Below the pieces are notes generated by a model. That model was not told where the DNA came from, ran no database searches, and saw nothing but the letters and a program-made list of their open reading frames with translations. The position numbers and the translations under genes are program-made. This document shows positions 1 to 9,839 of a DNA stretch of 64,000 nucleotides, piece by piece (position 1 is the first letter of the stretch; every line of letters starts with the position of its first letter). This stretch comes from Allotamlana fucoidanivorans (GTDB taxonomy: Bacteria > Bacteroidota > Bacteroidia > Flavobacteriales > Flavobacteriaceae): contig NZ_VDCS01000003.1 in the NCBI RefSeq assembly GCF_006265225.1, positions 1 through 64,000 of the forward strand, read 5' to 3'.

Positions 1-119
<119 letters not shown>

Positions 120-133
120 TTATTTTGTATCTA

Positions 134-1645
134 TTATAACTTAAACCAGTCTTCTGAAATTTGTTTTTCTATATTGCGCTTGTCTTTATGGACATACTCA
201 TTCTTTGAAGCATCATACTGGTAATCTTTGCCCCAAATGTCATAGTTTTTTGCCACTTGCTCTATAGCAGCACAGATAAACTCTATTTCAGTATTTGTCA
301 TTGTTGGATGAATAGACATTCTAATCCACCCCGGACGTTCTATCAAACAGCCTTCTAAAATTTTTTCTTCTATAGATTTTGAAGTAGTCTGATCAACATT
401 TAACAAGTAATGACCATAAGTTCCAGCACAGGAACATCCGCCTCGGGTCTGCACACCAAAGCGATCATTTAAAAGTTTTACAATCAAATTGTAATGCACG
501 TCTTCTACATAAAATGAAAATACACCAAGTCTCTCTTTATGCTCTGGAGCTAATATTTTTATGTTTTTAATCTGAGTAAGCCTTTTGAAAACAATAGCAT
601 TGAGTTCATGTTCTCTATCCAAAATATTCTGAACTCCCATTTTTTCTTTTAACTCAACAGATAACGCTATTCGTATAGCTTGCAAAAAACCAGGTGTGCC
701 GCCATCTTCTCTGGTTTCAATATCATCTATATAATCATGATCTCCCCACGGGTTGGTATAACTTACGGTGCCCCCTCCCGGATTATCAGGCACTAAGTTT
801 TTATATAATTTCTTATTAAAAATTAACACCCCAGATGTTCCAGGACCTCCTAAAAATTTATGTGGTGAAAACGTTATGGCATCTAAGTAAGCCTCTTCAT
901 CTTCAGGATGCATATTGATTTCTACATATGGCGCCGAACAAGCAAAATCTACAAAACACAACCCATTATTTTGATGCATGACTTTGGCCACCCCATGGTA
1001 ATTGGTTCTTATTCCTGTTACATTTGAGCAGCCAGTAATAGCCGCTATTTTTATTGGGATATTTTTGTGTTCTTCCAGAAGTCCCTCTAAGCTATTCAAG
1101 CATGGCAAACCTTCTTTGTTTGAAGGAATCACTTTTACGCGTGCAATAGTTTCTAACCACGAGGTTTGATTAGAATGGTGTTCCATGTGAGACACAAAAA
1201 TGATAGGACGTTTTTCTTCTGGAATCTCTGTATGATCTTTTAAATTCTCATTAAGCTTAATTCCTAAAATACGTTGAAACTTATTTATAGCACCTGTCAT
1301 ACCAGTTCCAACGGTGATGAGCACATCTTCTTGGTTGGCGTTAACATGTTTCTTTATAATCTGTCTTGCATCATGGTATGCTCGCGTCATCACACTTCCT
1401 GTAATGGAGGTTTCGGTATGTGTATTGGCTACAAAAGGCCCAATATGATTAGTGATCTTATCTTCAATGGGTTTATATAAGCGTCCACTTGCTGTCCAAT
1501 CGGCATATATCACTTTTTGTTTGCCATAAGGTGATTCAAAAGAAGCATCAACTCCTATGATATTTTTACGAAATTGGTCAAAATAAGCTTCTAAATTTGA
1601 GCCACTGTTTTTTTTCTTAAAAATGCGCTTTACTCCTGTCATCAT
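134..1645 (-). CDS. Class V aminotransferase / cysteine desulfurase-like PLP enzyme
   Basis: 503 residues. The fold-type I PLP enzyme signature is clear. The Schiff-base lysine is probably K263 in FSPHKFLGGPGTSGV, with the PLP-contacting segments THTETS near 76 and EHHSN near 155. A cysteine-rich loop, RGGCSCAGTYG (C404, C406), sits where SufS/CsdA-type desulfurases carry their catalytic cysteine. At 503 residues it is longer than typical SufS (about 400), so I do not call it sufS. It could be a desulfurase or another class V enzyme. The start is MM; either methionine could be used. It begins 5 bp after the end of dsbD and 17 bp before trxB, so it is likely in one operon with redox functions. 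It is presumably cytoplasmic, as no signal peptide is seen. Confidence 0.8.
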   Translation of the reverse strand: MMTGVKRIFKKKNSGSNLEAYFDQFRKNIIGVDASFESPYGKQKVIYADWTASGRLYKPIEDKITNHIGPFVANTHTETSITGSVMTRAYHDARQIIKKHVNANQEDVLITVGTGMTGAINKFQRILGIKLNENLKDHTEIPEEKRPIIFVSHMEHHSNQTSWLETIARVKVIPSNKEGLPCLNSLEGLLEEHKNIPIKIAAITGCSNVTGIRTNYHGVAKVMHQNNGLCFVDFACSAPYVEINMHPEDEEAYLDAITFSPHKFLGGPGTSGVLIFNKKLYKNLVPDNPGGGTVSYTNPWGDHDYIDDIETREDGGTPGFLQAIRIALSVELKEKMGVQNILDREHELNAIVFKRLTQIKNIKILAPEHKERLGVFSFYVEDVHYNLIVKLLNDRFGVQTRGGCSCAGTYGHYLLNVDQTTSKSIEEKILEGCLIERPGWIRMSIHPTMTNTEIEFICAAIEQVAKNYDIWGKDYQYDASKNEYVHKDKRNIEKQISEDWFKL

Positions 1646-1650
1646 AATCT

Positions 1651-3645
1651 CTATTTTTTAAACTTTGAGATTCCCGACTTTAACCATGTAAAGTATGCTT
1701 CAGCATCTGGGGTATAGGCTACTGGCTCTACAAGGTTTTCTTCATTATGATCCATTAAAACATAAAACGGTTGCGAATTAGTTTTGTATTTAATGGTTTG
1801 CAATTCGCTCCATTTCTGACCTATATATTTTAGCTTCTTTCCTGGTTTTAATTTAGATTTAACCACTTCATCTGCTGGTAATTTGCGTTTATCATCTACA
1901 TATAAAGAAATAAGTACAACATCATTTTTAAGCATGTGCAACACATTGGGTTTCACCCAAACGTTTTGTTCCATTTTTCTACAATTCACGCACGCATGAC
2001 CCGTAAAATCTATCATTACTGGTTTGCCTATTTTCTTAGCATAAGCCAACCCTTTATCATAATCATTGAAGGCCAATATATTATGAGGAGGCATTAAGTG
2101 TGCCCCATCTGGGACTTCATCATAATGACCACCAGGAACTTTTGATGAACTCAATTGCGTATACCCTACACCATACGGAGATTCACTATAATGTTGTGGA
2201 GGCGGAAAAGCACTTATTAAATTTAATGGTGCTCCCCACAACCCTGGAATCATGTAAATAGTGAATGCTAAAACTAATAACCCTAAACTTAATCGTCCTA
2301 CTGAGATATGTGTTAAAGGTGAATCATGAGGTAGTTGAATTTTTCCAAAAAGATAAAACGCTAAGGCACCAAAAATAGCTATCCAAATAGCTATGAACAC
2401 CTCACGTTCTAACCAATGTAGTTGTAGTACCAAATCGGCATTTGATAAGAATTTAAAGGCCAAAGCCAATTCAAGAAACCCTAAAACCACTTTTACAGTG
2501 TTCAACCAACCTCCTGATTTTGGCAATGAATTTAACCAACCAGGGAAAGCAGCAAATAAGGCAAATGGTAAAGCTATGGCTAATGAAAAGCCTAACATAC
2601 CAACAATTGGCCCAATTTGACTTCCGCCAGTAGCCGCCTCAACTAGCAAGGTTCCTACAATTGGCCCTGTACACGAAAACGACACAATAGCTAATGCCAA
2701 GGCCATAAAGAATATCCCTATTAAGCCTCCTCTATCGGCTTGCCTATCAACCTTATTGGCCCATGAGTTTGGCAACATGATTTCAAAAGCACCTAAGAAA
2801 GAGGCAGCAAACACCAATAATAATATAAAAAAGGCCAGGTTAAACCATACGTTTGTAGAAAGCGCATTTAAGGCATCTGCACCAAATATTAAACTTACTA
2901 ATGTGCCTAACAACACATAAATCACAATGATTGAGATTCCATAAATTAATGCATTTTTAATTCCAGCAGCTTTGTTTTTACTTTGCTTTGTAAAGAAACT
3001 CACCGTCATAGGAATCATAGGAAACACGCATGGTGTAAGTAAGGCTGCAAACCCCGAAAAGAACGCAATGAAAAAAATGCCCCAAAGTCCTTTTTTTGAT
3101 TCTTTTTTATTAGATGACGCTTCATTTAAAGCACTTCCAGAACTGTCTTCCACGTCTGCCTCTACAGACTCTGTTACTGCAACAGCTGCCTCTTTATCTT
3201 CTGAAATTATAAATTCTAAATCAACTTCTGTTGGAGGTAAGCATCTGGTGTCATCACAGACCATGAATTCTACATAGCCGCTTATTTTTCCTAAAGCGTT
3301 TTTTACTTCAACGATTTGTTCAAAGGTAGCCGAAGTTTCAAAAAACTTAATTTTCATACCAAAAACAGGATCATCAATAATGTGACCTTCTTCCTCTGAA
3401 GTTTTTCCTTTTATGACGAAAGCGTCTTCAGCTCCGTTATAAGTAAATGTTGTTGGTATAGGGCCGTCTTCTGGAACATTTTGTGAATATAGATGCCAAC
3501 CATTATCTATGCTGGCTTTACTGATTAATTTATATTCTGATTCTGAAATCTTTTCTACTGAAGTCTCCCATTTTACAGGCTCAAACACCTGTGAATACCC
3601 AGTTAAAGAGAAAATAATGGCTAAGGCTAATAATGCTTTTTTCAT
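1651..3645 (-). CDS. dsbD: Thiol:disulfide interchange protein DsbD
   Basis: 664 residues, close to the usual DsbD length. Order of parts: signal peptide (ending near SLTGYSQ), an N-terminal periplasmic beta domain containing a CDDTRC cysteine pair near residue 130, a membrane core of about eight helices (roughly 185-490) with the conserved prolines and cysteine of [11 protein letters not shown] and the cysteine of SFSCTGP, then a C-terminal thioredoxin-like domain with the CVNC active site at C552-C555. DsbD moves electrons from cytoplasmic thioredoxin across the inner membrane to periplasmic thiol pathways. The stretch [10 protein letters not shown] between core and thioredoxin domain looks like a linker. 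It lies between an M16 protease and the aminotransferase on the same strand. Its call is secure because all three redox cysteine pairs are present. Confidence 0.93.
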   Translation of the reverse strand: MKKALLALAIIFSLTGYSQVFEPVKWETSVEKISESEYKLISKASIDNGWHLYSQNVPEDGPIPTTFTYNGAEDAFVIKGKTSEEEGHIIDDPVFGMKIKFFETSATFEQIVEVKNALGKISGYVEFMVCDDTRCLPPTEVDLEFIISEDKEAAVAVTESVEADVEDSSGSALNEASSNKKESKKGLWGIFFIAFFSGFAALLTPCVFPMIPMTVSFFTKQSKNKAAGIKNALIYGISIIVIYVLLGTLVSLIFGADALNALSTNVWFNLAFFILLLVFAASFLGAFEIMLPNSWANKVDRQADRGGLIGIFFMALALAIVSFSCTGPIVGTLLVEAATGGSQIGPIVGMLGFSLAIALPFALFAAFPGWLNSLPKSGGWLNTVKVVLGFLELALAFKFLSNADLVLQLHWLEREVFIAIWIAIFGALAFYLFGKIQLPHDSPLTHISVGRLSLGLLVLAFTIYMIPGLWGAPLNLISAFPPPQHYSESPYGVGYTQLSSSKVPGGHYDEVPDGAHLMPPHNILAFNDYDKGLAYAKKIGKPVMIDFTGHACVNCRKMEQNVWVKPNVLHMLKNDVVLISLYVDDKRKLPADEVVKSKLKPGKKLKYIGQKWSELQTIKYKTNSQPFYVLMDHNEENLVEPVAYTPDAEAYFTWLKSGISKFKK

Positions 3646-3700
3646 ATTATCTGTTTGTAATTACCCGAAAGGCAAAATTAAGGTTTTTCGCTATCTCTGA

Positions 3701-6517
3701 TTAATCCTTATTATTTATAATTGGTTTTGCTATAATTTCATACGATTTTGAATGGTCCAGAAGCTTTTTTGCAAACTGTGAAATATGTTTCTTGCTTAAG
3801 GCTTGAACGGGCACATCAAAATTTTCTGGATCATTCATGTTATAGCCTTCCCTAAAATAGTTAGTAAGTACATTCATATCATAACTATTGTAATTTTTTT
3901 GTTGCTCGCGCTCTTTGAAATAGTTGGTTTTTGTTTTTGTTAAGTCTTCTTCTTTAATATTGTCATTAGCTATGGCATGCATTTCTTCATGAACTATTTC
4001 TACCAGTTTTTCTACTTTATCTGGATTGCAATCAAAACTCACGTATAATACAGCTTCTTCTTTTGGTCGTTTTGACAATTTAGCACCTACACCAGCTCCG
4101 TACGTACCGCCCTCACTTTCTCTTAGTGATGCTGTTAATCTCAATTTTAAAATATCGCCTAAGGCTTTAGTCAAATAATAATTATTTTGGGTGTATTTTA
4201 CTTCTTTTTTATAGGCTATTCTAACGGTTGCCTTCGGATTTTCCATCTTTAAATAGATGTCTTTTTTAATATTATCATTCAACCAGTTATCTTCTTTATA
4301 TACCCAATCTTCCTTATTATTTTTGGTTTCAATACTGGCTAAATAATTTTCTAAAACAGGCTTAAGGTCTTCCTTTTTAATGTCACCAACAATAAAGAAT
4401 TCAAAATCTGACACATCAGCAAATCTATCTTGATAAATGGTTTTTACTTTTTCAAAAGAAATATCCTCTATGTATTCTGGCGACAATAATCTATGTCTGG
4501 GATTATTAAAGCCATATAAAGTTACTAAAGTGCTATCATTGATTTTACTTCCAATGTTTTCACTTTTAGCTTTTAAGGCATGATTTAAGTTATTCTTAAA
4601 CACTTTAAGAGCATTTTCATCAAATCTTGGATGCATAAACTGCATATAGACGCGTTGCATTAAGACCTCAAAATCTTTTGGTGTAGCTGAACCATTTACT
4701 TTTTCACTGATATCTGAAATATTCAAACTAAGTCTTGCTGTATTACCAGCGAGAATTTTTGACATTTCAATGGTGTTGTAATTCCCTACACCTGAATTAT
4801 TAACCAATTCAATGGTATGATTAGCTGAAGTTAGATACGAATTATCTTCTATAAGCGATTTACCTCCGTAACTCATAGCTTTGAGTTTTACCGAATTCTT
4901 ATTTTTATCGGCAAACTTATAGTGCACCTTTACTCCATTGCTCAACACAAATGTTGTGGCATCTAACTCTTCATTATAGGTTTCAGATTGAATGCTCCCC
5001 GGTTTTATTTCAACGTCTGACACCAATGTTTTTCCAGAAAACGCATCAACATAAGGCTGAAGTGTTTTATCATTTTCAACAGAGTTTATAATTGCTAAAG
5101 CATCATCCTCTGTAAGATTCTTATTGCCTTCAACACCTCTAACAACTAAGTATCTATTCTTTTCTGTATAGAGTAATTTGATTTGTTTTAGAAAATCATC
5201 TTCCCTAAGTGTATTGAAAATTGATTTTACTATGTCATACTTCTTTTCAAAATCAGCTATGGTTTTATTATTTAAGTAATTCTTTACAATAAGGTCGGCA
5301 TATTTTTTATGTGGTCTATCATCAAGCTTACTAATATAGTTTTCATAACCACTCTTAAACGCCACGATGGTTCTATCTATTTCTGGTTTTGTAAATCCGA
5401 ATTTAACCACTCTATTTAATTCCTGCATAGCTAATTTAAATGCCTCATACTGTTGATTGGGTTTAGGGTAAACATCTAAACTGAATTGCATAGCTGCCCT
5501 AGAGTGACTACCTTCATTTAAACGTACACCTAAAAAAGGGGCATCAGGTTTTTGCCTGATTTCTTCCATTCTTGTGCTAAACATACTTTTTATCATGGCA
5601 TTTAACAATGATGATTTTAAGTCTGCTATAGTTTCATTTTCCATGGCATTTTTACGTCTTATACCAAACGTAACTAATGCTGTTTTTAGCTCTTTATCTG
5701 TTACAAAAGCATATTGCATCTTGTCATTATCAGGAATTTCAATAATGTAACGTTCTTTAGGGTTTTCAACCGCTGGAATTTTTGAAAACTTTTGCTTGAT
5801 TTTTTCCTCAATAGCATGAACATCCACATCACCTATAATGGCTATAGCTTGTAAATCTGTTCTATACCAATCATGGTAAAAGCTTCTTAGCGCACTATAC
5901 TCAAAATTTTCAACAACATCCATTGAACCAATAGGCATTCTATCGGCATATTTGGTATTATTAAACAACACGGGCAGTGATTTTACCATTGCGCGCATGT
6001 TACCATTATCTCTTGTACGCCATTCTTCTTTTATCACACCACGTTCGGCATCAATCTCTTCCTCTGTCAATAATAGTTCATTAGACCAATCATGTAAAAT
6101 AGTTAAACACGTATCAACTAAACCATCTTTTGTAGGAATGTGATTTAAATTATACACTGTTTCATCAAATGATGTATAGGCATTAATATCTTTTCCAAAA
6201 ACAGCACCATATTCTTCAAGTGTATTAAGTATGCCTTTGCCTGGAAAATGTTTGGTTCCATTGAAAGCCATGTGTTCTAAAAAATGTGCTAATCCACTTT
6301 GATTATCTTCTTCTAAAACAGATCCTACATTTTGAATGATATAATAGCTTGCAGCATCCTTCACAACATGAGTATGCTTAATATAATAGGTTAAGCCATT
6401 AGAAAGTACGCCTTTTACAAAACTACTATCACTAGGAATTTCTTTTTGTAAATCTAGACTTTGTCCATAAGTGCACACGGTTACAAAAAGGACAATCAAA
6501 GTGGTTATTTTTTTCAT
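3701..6517 (-). CDS. M16 family zinc metallopeptidase (pitrilysin/processing-peptidase type)
   Basis: 938 residues with a signal peptide (MKKITTLIVLFVTVCTYGQ). The inverted zinc motif HxxEH is at H78, E81 and H82 within SGLAHFLEHMAFNG, with the downstream third-ligand region in EEEIDAERGVIKEE (about 150-165). The length fits a protein carrying both halves of the M16 clamshell, an active N-terminal unit and an inactive C-terminal one; the second half (around 500-900) keeps the R/Y-type GGTYGAGV segment. Such proteins are common in Bacteroidetes and degrade peptides in the periplasm or at the outer membrane. It is the first gene of a minus-strand run leading to dsbD (gap 55 bp). Upstream lies the pseudogene scar, so this marks the edge of the conserved backbone. 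Confidence 0.9.
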   Translation of the reverse strand: MKKITTLIVLFVTVCTYGQSLDLQKEIPSDSSFVKGVLSNGLTYYIKHTHVVKDAASYYIIQNVGSVLEEDNQSGLAHFLEHMAFNGTKHFPGKGILNTLEEYGAVFGKDINAYTSFDETVYNLNHIPTKDGLVDTCLTILHDWSNELLLTEEEIDAERGVIKEEWRTRDNGNMRAMVKSLPVLFNNTKYADRMPIGSMDVVENFEYSALRSFYHDWYRTDLQAIAIIGDVDVHAIEEKIKQKFSKIPAVENPKERYIIEIPDNDKMQYAFVTDKELKTALVTFGIRRKNAMENETIADLKSSLLNAMIKSMFSTRMEEIRQKPDAPFLGVRLNEGSHSRAAMQFSLDVYPKPNQQYEAFKLAMQELNRVVKFGFTKPEIDRTIVAFKSGYENYISKLDDRPHKKYADLIVKNYLNNKTIADFEKKYDIVKSIFNTLREDDFLKQIKLLYTEKNRYLVVRGVEGNKNLTEDDALAIINSVENDKTLQPYVDAFSGKTLVSDVEIKPGSIQSETYNEELDATTFVLSNGVKVHYKFADKNKNSVKLKAMSYGGKSLIEDNSYLTSANHTIELVNNSGVGNYNTIEMSKILAGNTARLSLNISDISEKVNGSATPKDFEVLMQRVYMQFMHPRFDENALKVFKNNLNHALKAKSENIGSKINDSTLVTLYGFNNPRHRLLSPEYIEDISFEKVKTIYQDRFADVSDFEFFIVGDIKKEDLKPVLENYLASIETKNNKEDWVYKEDNWLNDNIKKDIYLKMENPKATVRIAYKKEVKYTQNNYYLTKALGDILKLRLTASLRESEGGTYGAGVGAKLSKRPKEEAVLYVSFDCNPDKVEKLVEIVHEEMHAIANDNIKEEDLTKTKTNYFKEREQQKNYNSYDMNVLTNYFREGYNMNDPENFDVPVQALSKKHISQFAKKLLDHSKSYEIIAKPIINNKD

Positions 6518-6750
6518 ATATAAAGATTTTCAAAAGTATTAATGTTCTATTTAAATAGACCTTTTTTTTTCCCAATACCCCTATTAAAAAGTTGTTTTTA
6601 TGATTAATTTAACAACTGTATTTGTTGAATCATAGAAGTTTGCTACACAAGCATTTTAAAACCAAGAAAGTAGTAAAAAACAAAAAACCTAATAATCTCA
6701 ATTAATTATTAGGTCTTTACATATAACAAAATTGGTTTATTTTCTCTTTA
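6518..6750. other. Noncoding stretch upstream of the M16 protease gene
   Basis: No gene is seen. The stretch holds a 14-bp perfect palindrome (TCTATTTAAATAGA) followed by a T run near 6546-6572, and otherwise AT-rich DNA. A TACTTTTG match to the TAnnTTTG element lies on the minus strand at 6538-6531, but it would leave an implausibly short leader before the ATG at 6517, so I do not call it a promoter. Confidence 0.5.
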
Positions 6751-7164
6751 CTACTTTTTCAAAATGGTTAATAGCGCTTCTAATTTTTCAAAAGTGGATA
6801 CCATGCCCTCTTTCATTCCCATAATGATATATGGTTTCTAAATCTTTTAAAGAACTGTAATAAATAATAGCTGTTACTGTTGCTTTTTTACCTTTGCCTT
6901 TGAATATAACATTCCAATTTGCTTCTAGTAACTCTTGATTAATATTTCCTTCACTATCGCAAAACGTACCTATTGTGCAATATGAGTCAATTGGATTTAC
7001 ATCATGATATTCTGCATACCTCTAATAATATTTTCCTTATAAATCAATCATTGCATAGTATCAATGACCTCCATTCGTAAAATCCATCGATTTCGTTTTT
7101 GCTGTATATGGCTTTGGAGCAAACCAGTGGTCTAATAATTCTTGTTTGGTATAACAATCCCAAA
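6751..7164 (-). pseudogene. Decayed SRPBCC/AHSA1-domain gene
   Basis: Translating the minus strand in pieces gives an AHSA1 (activator of Hsp90 ATPase homologue 1-like, START/SRPBCC fold) protein. [20 protein letters not shown] comes first, then [11 protein letters not shown], then after stops and a frame change EYHDVNPIDSYCTIGTFCDSEG with NWNVIFKGKGKK, and finally in another frame MGMKEGMVSTFEKLEALL before a TAG at 6753-6751. At least two in-frame stops and two frame changes separate the pieces, so the gene is dead. The order of the pieces is intact. The 5' end merges into a transposase fragment at 7185-7329, which suggests insertion and deletion events destroyed it. The identification rests on recognisable family motifs and has not been checked by alignment. 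Confidence 0.75.
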
Positions 7165-7184
7165 CCAATTATCTTTCAGTATTG

Positions 7185-7329
7185 AACTCAAGCAAGCTTT
7201 ATGATCACATTTTAAGCAAGTGTAGCCTATTTTTGCTTTTATATAAGGAATCAAGATGTTCTATGCGATCTTTGTCTGTTTTAGACCGACCAGAGAACTC
7301 TAGAAAATTTTGCCCTTTAATATTTCCAT
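7185..7329 (-). pseudogene. Fragment of an IS1595-like (ISXO2-type) transposase N-terminus
   Basis: The minus strand shows ATGGAAATATT at 7329-7319 and then, one frame over, KGQNFLEFSGRSKTDKDR followed by IEHLDSLY. Another frame shift gives GYTCLKCDHKACL. The FKGQN-LEF-x-FKTDxDC-EYL block followed by a GYxCxKCxH zinc-ribbon is the pattern I associate with IS1595/ISXO2-like transposase N-termini. Only about 45 codons remain, with frame shifts and no catalytic domain. It abuts the AHSA1 pseudogene and the 3' edge of PUL A, so it is a plausible trace of the event that set this boundary. Confidence is moderate because the fragment is short. Confidence 0.5.
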
Positions 7330-7381
7330 AAAACCCTTATTTTTATTGACACCTAACCCGTTATTTATTTTAAAGTTAGTG

Positions 7382-8713
7382 TTATTTTAAAGTTAAAATA
7401 AACCGCGTAATAGATCTTTTAGGAAGTGTTAATGAAAATATATTATTGTTTTTACCATTTACCTCAAGGAGTCTTGATGTTCCATCTATGGATGAGGTTT
7501 CAGTCCATTGTAAACTAGTTACTTTTCCATTAATGTTTCCATTATCAATTTTAAATGTATAACCAGAACGTTCTGTATTATTAATATTAACAGCAAAAAC
7601 AGTAATAGTTTTACCTTCAATAAACGCTCTGGTTTGAAGCTTACCTAATGCTTCAATACTTTCACCATCTATATCTGTAATTTTGATTGGTTGAGCACCT
7701 AACATGGGTGCTGATGTAGCTCGCATTAGTTTGCCCCTAACATTATTTCCTATAGAATAATTCCACCACATAAAACCAGACATACCTACATCTATTTGAT
7801 CCCAAAAAGCAACTATTCCTGCTTCAGCTTCGTCAAAATCATTTATATCTGCTTTACCATCCCAATGCGGTTCTGTAGACCAAAATGGACGGTTTCCTAT
7901 CAATGCTAAATCTGCCATTAATTTAGTTTTGGGTCGCCATTGCGGATAATAATGTGTACCATAAATATCCATTGTATCCCCCCAACCATTATCCATTAAG
8001 GTTTTCACCCAATTTCTTTTATCAGGACCATAATCTTCGTAACCTACTAACAAAGGCATTGCTAACCCTTTATTTATTAATAAGGTTCTTAATTCTGTAA
8101 TTGTTTCTGAGTATTTTTGAGGAGTTATATTACCTTCGTTATAAATAAATTCATTGTCTATTCCTAGATAATCGATTGTTACCCCTTTAGAATTCATAAA
8201 CTCAATAAAATCAGCAATTAAGATGGCATATTGTTTCGGGATAATACCGTTGCCATCCTTTACCCAACCTGGAAAAGATGCTTGTCCGTCTAATTTTTTA
8301 CTGGCAAATATTTTAAGTTCTTTACCGCCTCTGGCCTGCTTGGCTAAAGTTATTGATTGCAAAACATCGGTATACATGTCTTCTACTACAACGCCGGCAC
8401 TTGGATGTGCTGGGATTTTATTTTCACCCCGAATAGGAATTCTTAAACCGTTAGCATCATCAATATTAAATATCTCGTTAGCTTCGTCTGCATTCTCTAA
8501 ATTTTTATTTCCTTGTTTAATATCATAAAAAAACACATCTATTACTTGTCCTGGATTATCAAAAGTAATGATACTTTGAGCAGCTTTATCAGGCTCTGGT
8601 TCTGGATTAGGGCTTTCTTCATTAGAACCATCTATTTCACTTCCACTACAAGCAACTAAGATTAAAAATAAAGACATTAATAGTAGTGCTTGTTGTTTAA
8701 AATTTGTTTTCAT
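7382..8713 (-). CDS. GH30-like glycoside hydrolase lipoprotein (clan GH-A)
   Basis: 443 residues. A lipoprotein signal peptide ends at the lipobox LVAC (C22), followed by a Ser/Glu/Pro-rich linker. The body looks like a clan GH-A (beta/alpha)8 barrel. The probable acid/base glutamate is E188 in DYLGIDNEF after strand 4, and the probable nucleophile is E281 in FWSTEPHWDG after strand 7, with FMWWNYS on strand 8. Residues from about 350 to 443 look like the beta-sandwich that accompanies GH30 barrels. It resembles the core of the 753-residue protein at 29485-31746. It is the last gene of the susC-susD minus-strand arm, so it likely acts on oligosaccharides of the PUL A glycan at the cell surface or in the periplasm. 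The family could be GH30 or a related unnamed clan GH-A group. Confidence 0.65.
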   Translation of the reverse strand: MKTNFKQQALLLMSLFLILVACSGSEIDGSNEESPNPEPEPDKAAQSIITFDNPGQVIDVFFYDIKQGNKNLENADEANEIFNIDDANGLRIPIRGENKIPAHPSAGVVVEDMYTDVLQSITLAKQARGGKELKIFASKKLDGQASFPGWVKDGNGIIPKQYAILIADFIEFMNSKGVTIDYLGIDNEFIYNEGNITPQKYSETITELRTLLINKGLAMPLLVGYEDYGPDKRNWVKTLMDNGWGDTMDIYGTHYYPQWRPKTKLMADLALIGNRPFWSTEPHWDGKADINDFDEAEAGIVAFWDQIDVGMSGFMWWNYSIGNNVRGKLMRATSAPMLGAQPIKITDIDGESIEALGKLQTRAFIEGKTITVFAVNINNTERSGYTFKIDNGNINGKVTSLQWTETSSIDGTSRLLEVNGKNNNIFSLTLPKRSITRFILTLK

Positions 8714-8849
8714 AGTAATATTTTTAATTAATTTTATTTAGAAATGTCTTCAGACGAAACGTACAACGTTAGATGTATTCTGGCTTCATTTAAAACGCAT
8801 CTATTTATCCATCAATTCAGGAAGGAAATCTTTTATATTGTATTTTTAA

Positions 8850-9824
8850 CTAGTCAGCCAATATCTTGCTCTTAACAATATTGCCAGCCTTATTTATACT
8901 ACCATCAATTAGGGAAATATATTTCCAACTGTCATATAACACCAGTCCATTTACCCCAACTTTTAAAGCGGCGTCAATACGGGTAGCTTTATCAGAATAT
9001 TTAACGGTATTATTTACTTCTGAATCCCAAACAGGTAAATCACCTGCTAAATGTTGAAATTCCCTCCAAGATTTATGGTTAAAACCCAGGTTATGTGTAG
9101 AAGCTATTGAAATGTATTGTAAAATATCGGTCTGCATTAAAACTTTAGTGCCTCCCGGAATGCCCCAAGTACATGGCCCCATAAGTTCTGCACCGTTAAC
9201 ATTATTATGCAGTTCTCTATAAATTTTATTCATCTGCACAACAGACCACTTTTTCCCTGGTTCACCATCTTCATTAAATGGTGTTATTAAATCTACTTTG
9301 TATTTATTTGCAAACGTCTTTATTCTTTCAATAACAATATTAGTCGCCTCATCGTTTCCCAAGGTAGAATTTGGACCTATATTTTTTTGGCTGTTGAAAT
9401 CTAATCGCGTTCCATGTAGCACTTTATTGGCAATACGAACCGCACCATCCCAAAGCGCCGGATTTGCCATAATCTTAAAGCCTTTAGATTTTGCATGCGT
9501 GTACAGGTAGTCAAAAATTTCTTCATTCGGATTTTCTCCCTCAGGGAAAATAGTAATTCTAATACCATTTACACCTAAAGTTTCAAATCCTATTAAAAGG
9601 TTATCTACTTCTGTGGTTGTGCTTAAACTATTACCTATTTGAGCCTGTTTAACATCTCCAAATACATCTTTTAGATTCCCAGCATACTTTTTTACCTCAG
9701 CCTTATCAACATCTTTTTGTGGGTAAAATGATACTAAATTATCTGTTTTATTAAAACTAAATGTTACAAATACAGCGGCAAGTACTATTATTTTCTTACA
9801 ACCCAGTTTAAAAAAGCCTCTCAT
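8850..9824 (-). CDS. Short clan GH-A glycoside hydrolase, barrel only
   Basis: 324 residues with an N-terminal hydrophobic segment (about 10-24) that could be a signal peptide. The pattern fits a retaining clan GH-A barrel: GIRITIFPEG (strand 2 or 3), MANPALWDG, LITPFNEDGEPG with candidate acid/base E185, and LPVWDSEVNN with candidate nucleophile E269, ending LVLYDSWK. The spacing of 84 residues between the two glutamates suits the fold. Unlike the GH30-like neighbour it has no room for an accessory beta domain. I cannot place it in a numbered family. It starts 15 bp after the sulfatase on the same strand and lies 136 bp before the next glycosidase gene, so it belongs to the PUL A minus arm. 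The function call is by motif only. Confidence 0.5.
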   Translation of the reverse strand: MRGFFKLGCKKIIVLAAVFVTFSFNKTDNLVSFYPQKDVDKAEVKKYAGNLKDVFGDVKQAQIGNSLSTTTEVDNLLIGFETLGVNGIRITIFPEGENPNEEIFDYLYTHAKSKGFKIMANPALWDGAVRIANKVLHGTRLDFNSQKNIGPNSTLGNDEATNIVIERIKTFANKYKVDLITPFNEDGEPGKKWSVVQMNKIYRELHNNVNGAELMGPCTWGIPGGTKVLMQTDILQYISIASTHNLGFNHKSWREFQHLAGDLPVWDSEVNNTVKYSDKATRIDAALKVGVNGLVLYDSWKYISLIDGSINKAGNIVKSKILAD

Positions 9825-9839
9825 ACTTGCTGTGGTAAA

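Noticed and set aside
6544-6572. Palindrome TCTATTTAAATAGA followed by a T run, looking like a terminator
   Set aside because: It has no loop and is AT-only in the stem, and no plus-strand gene ends there.
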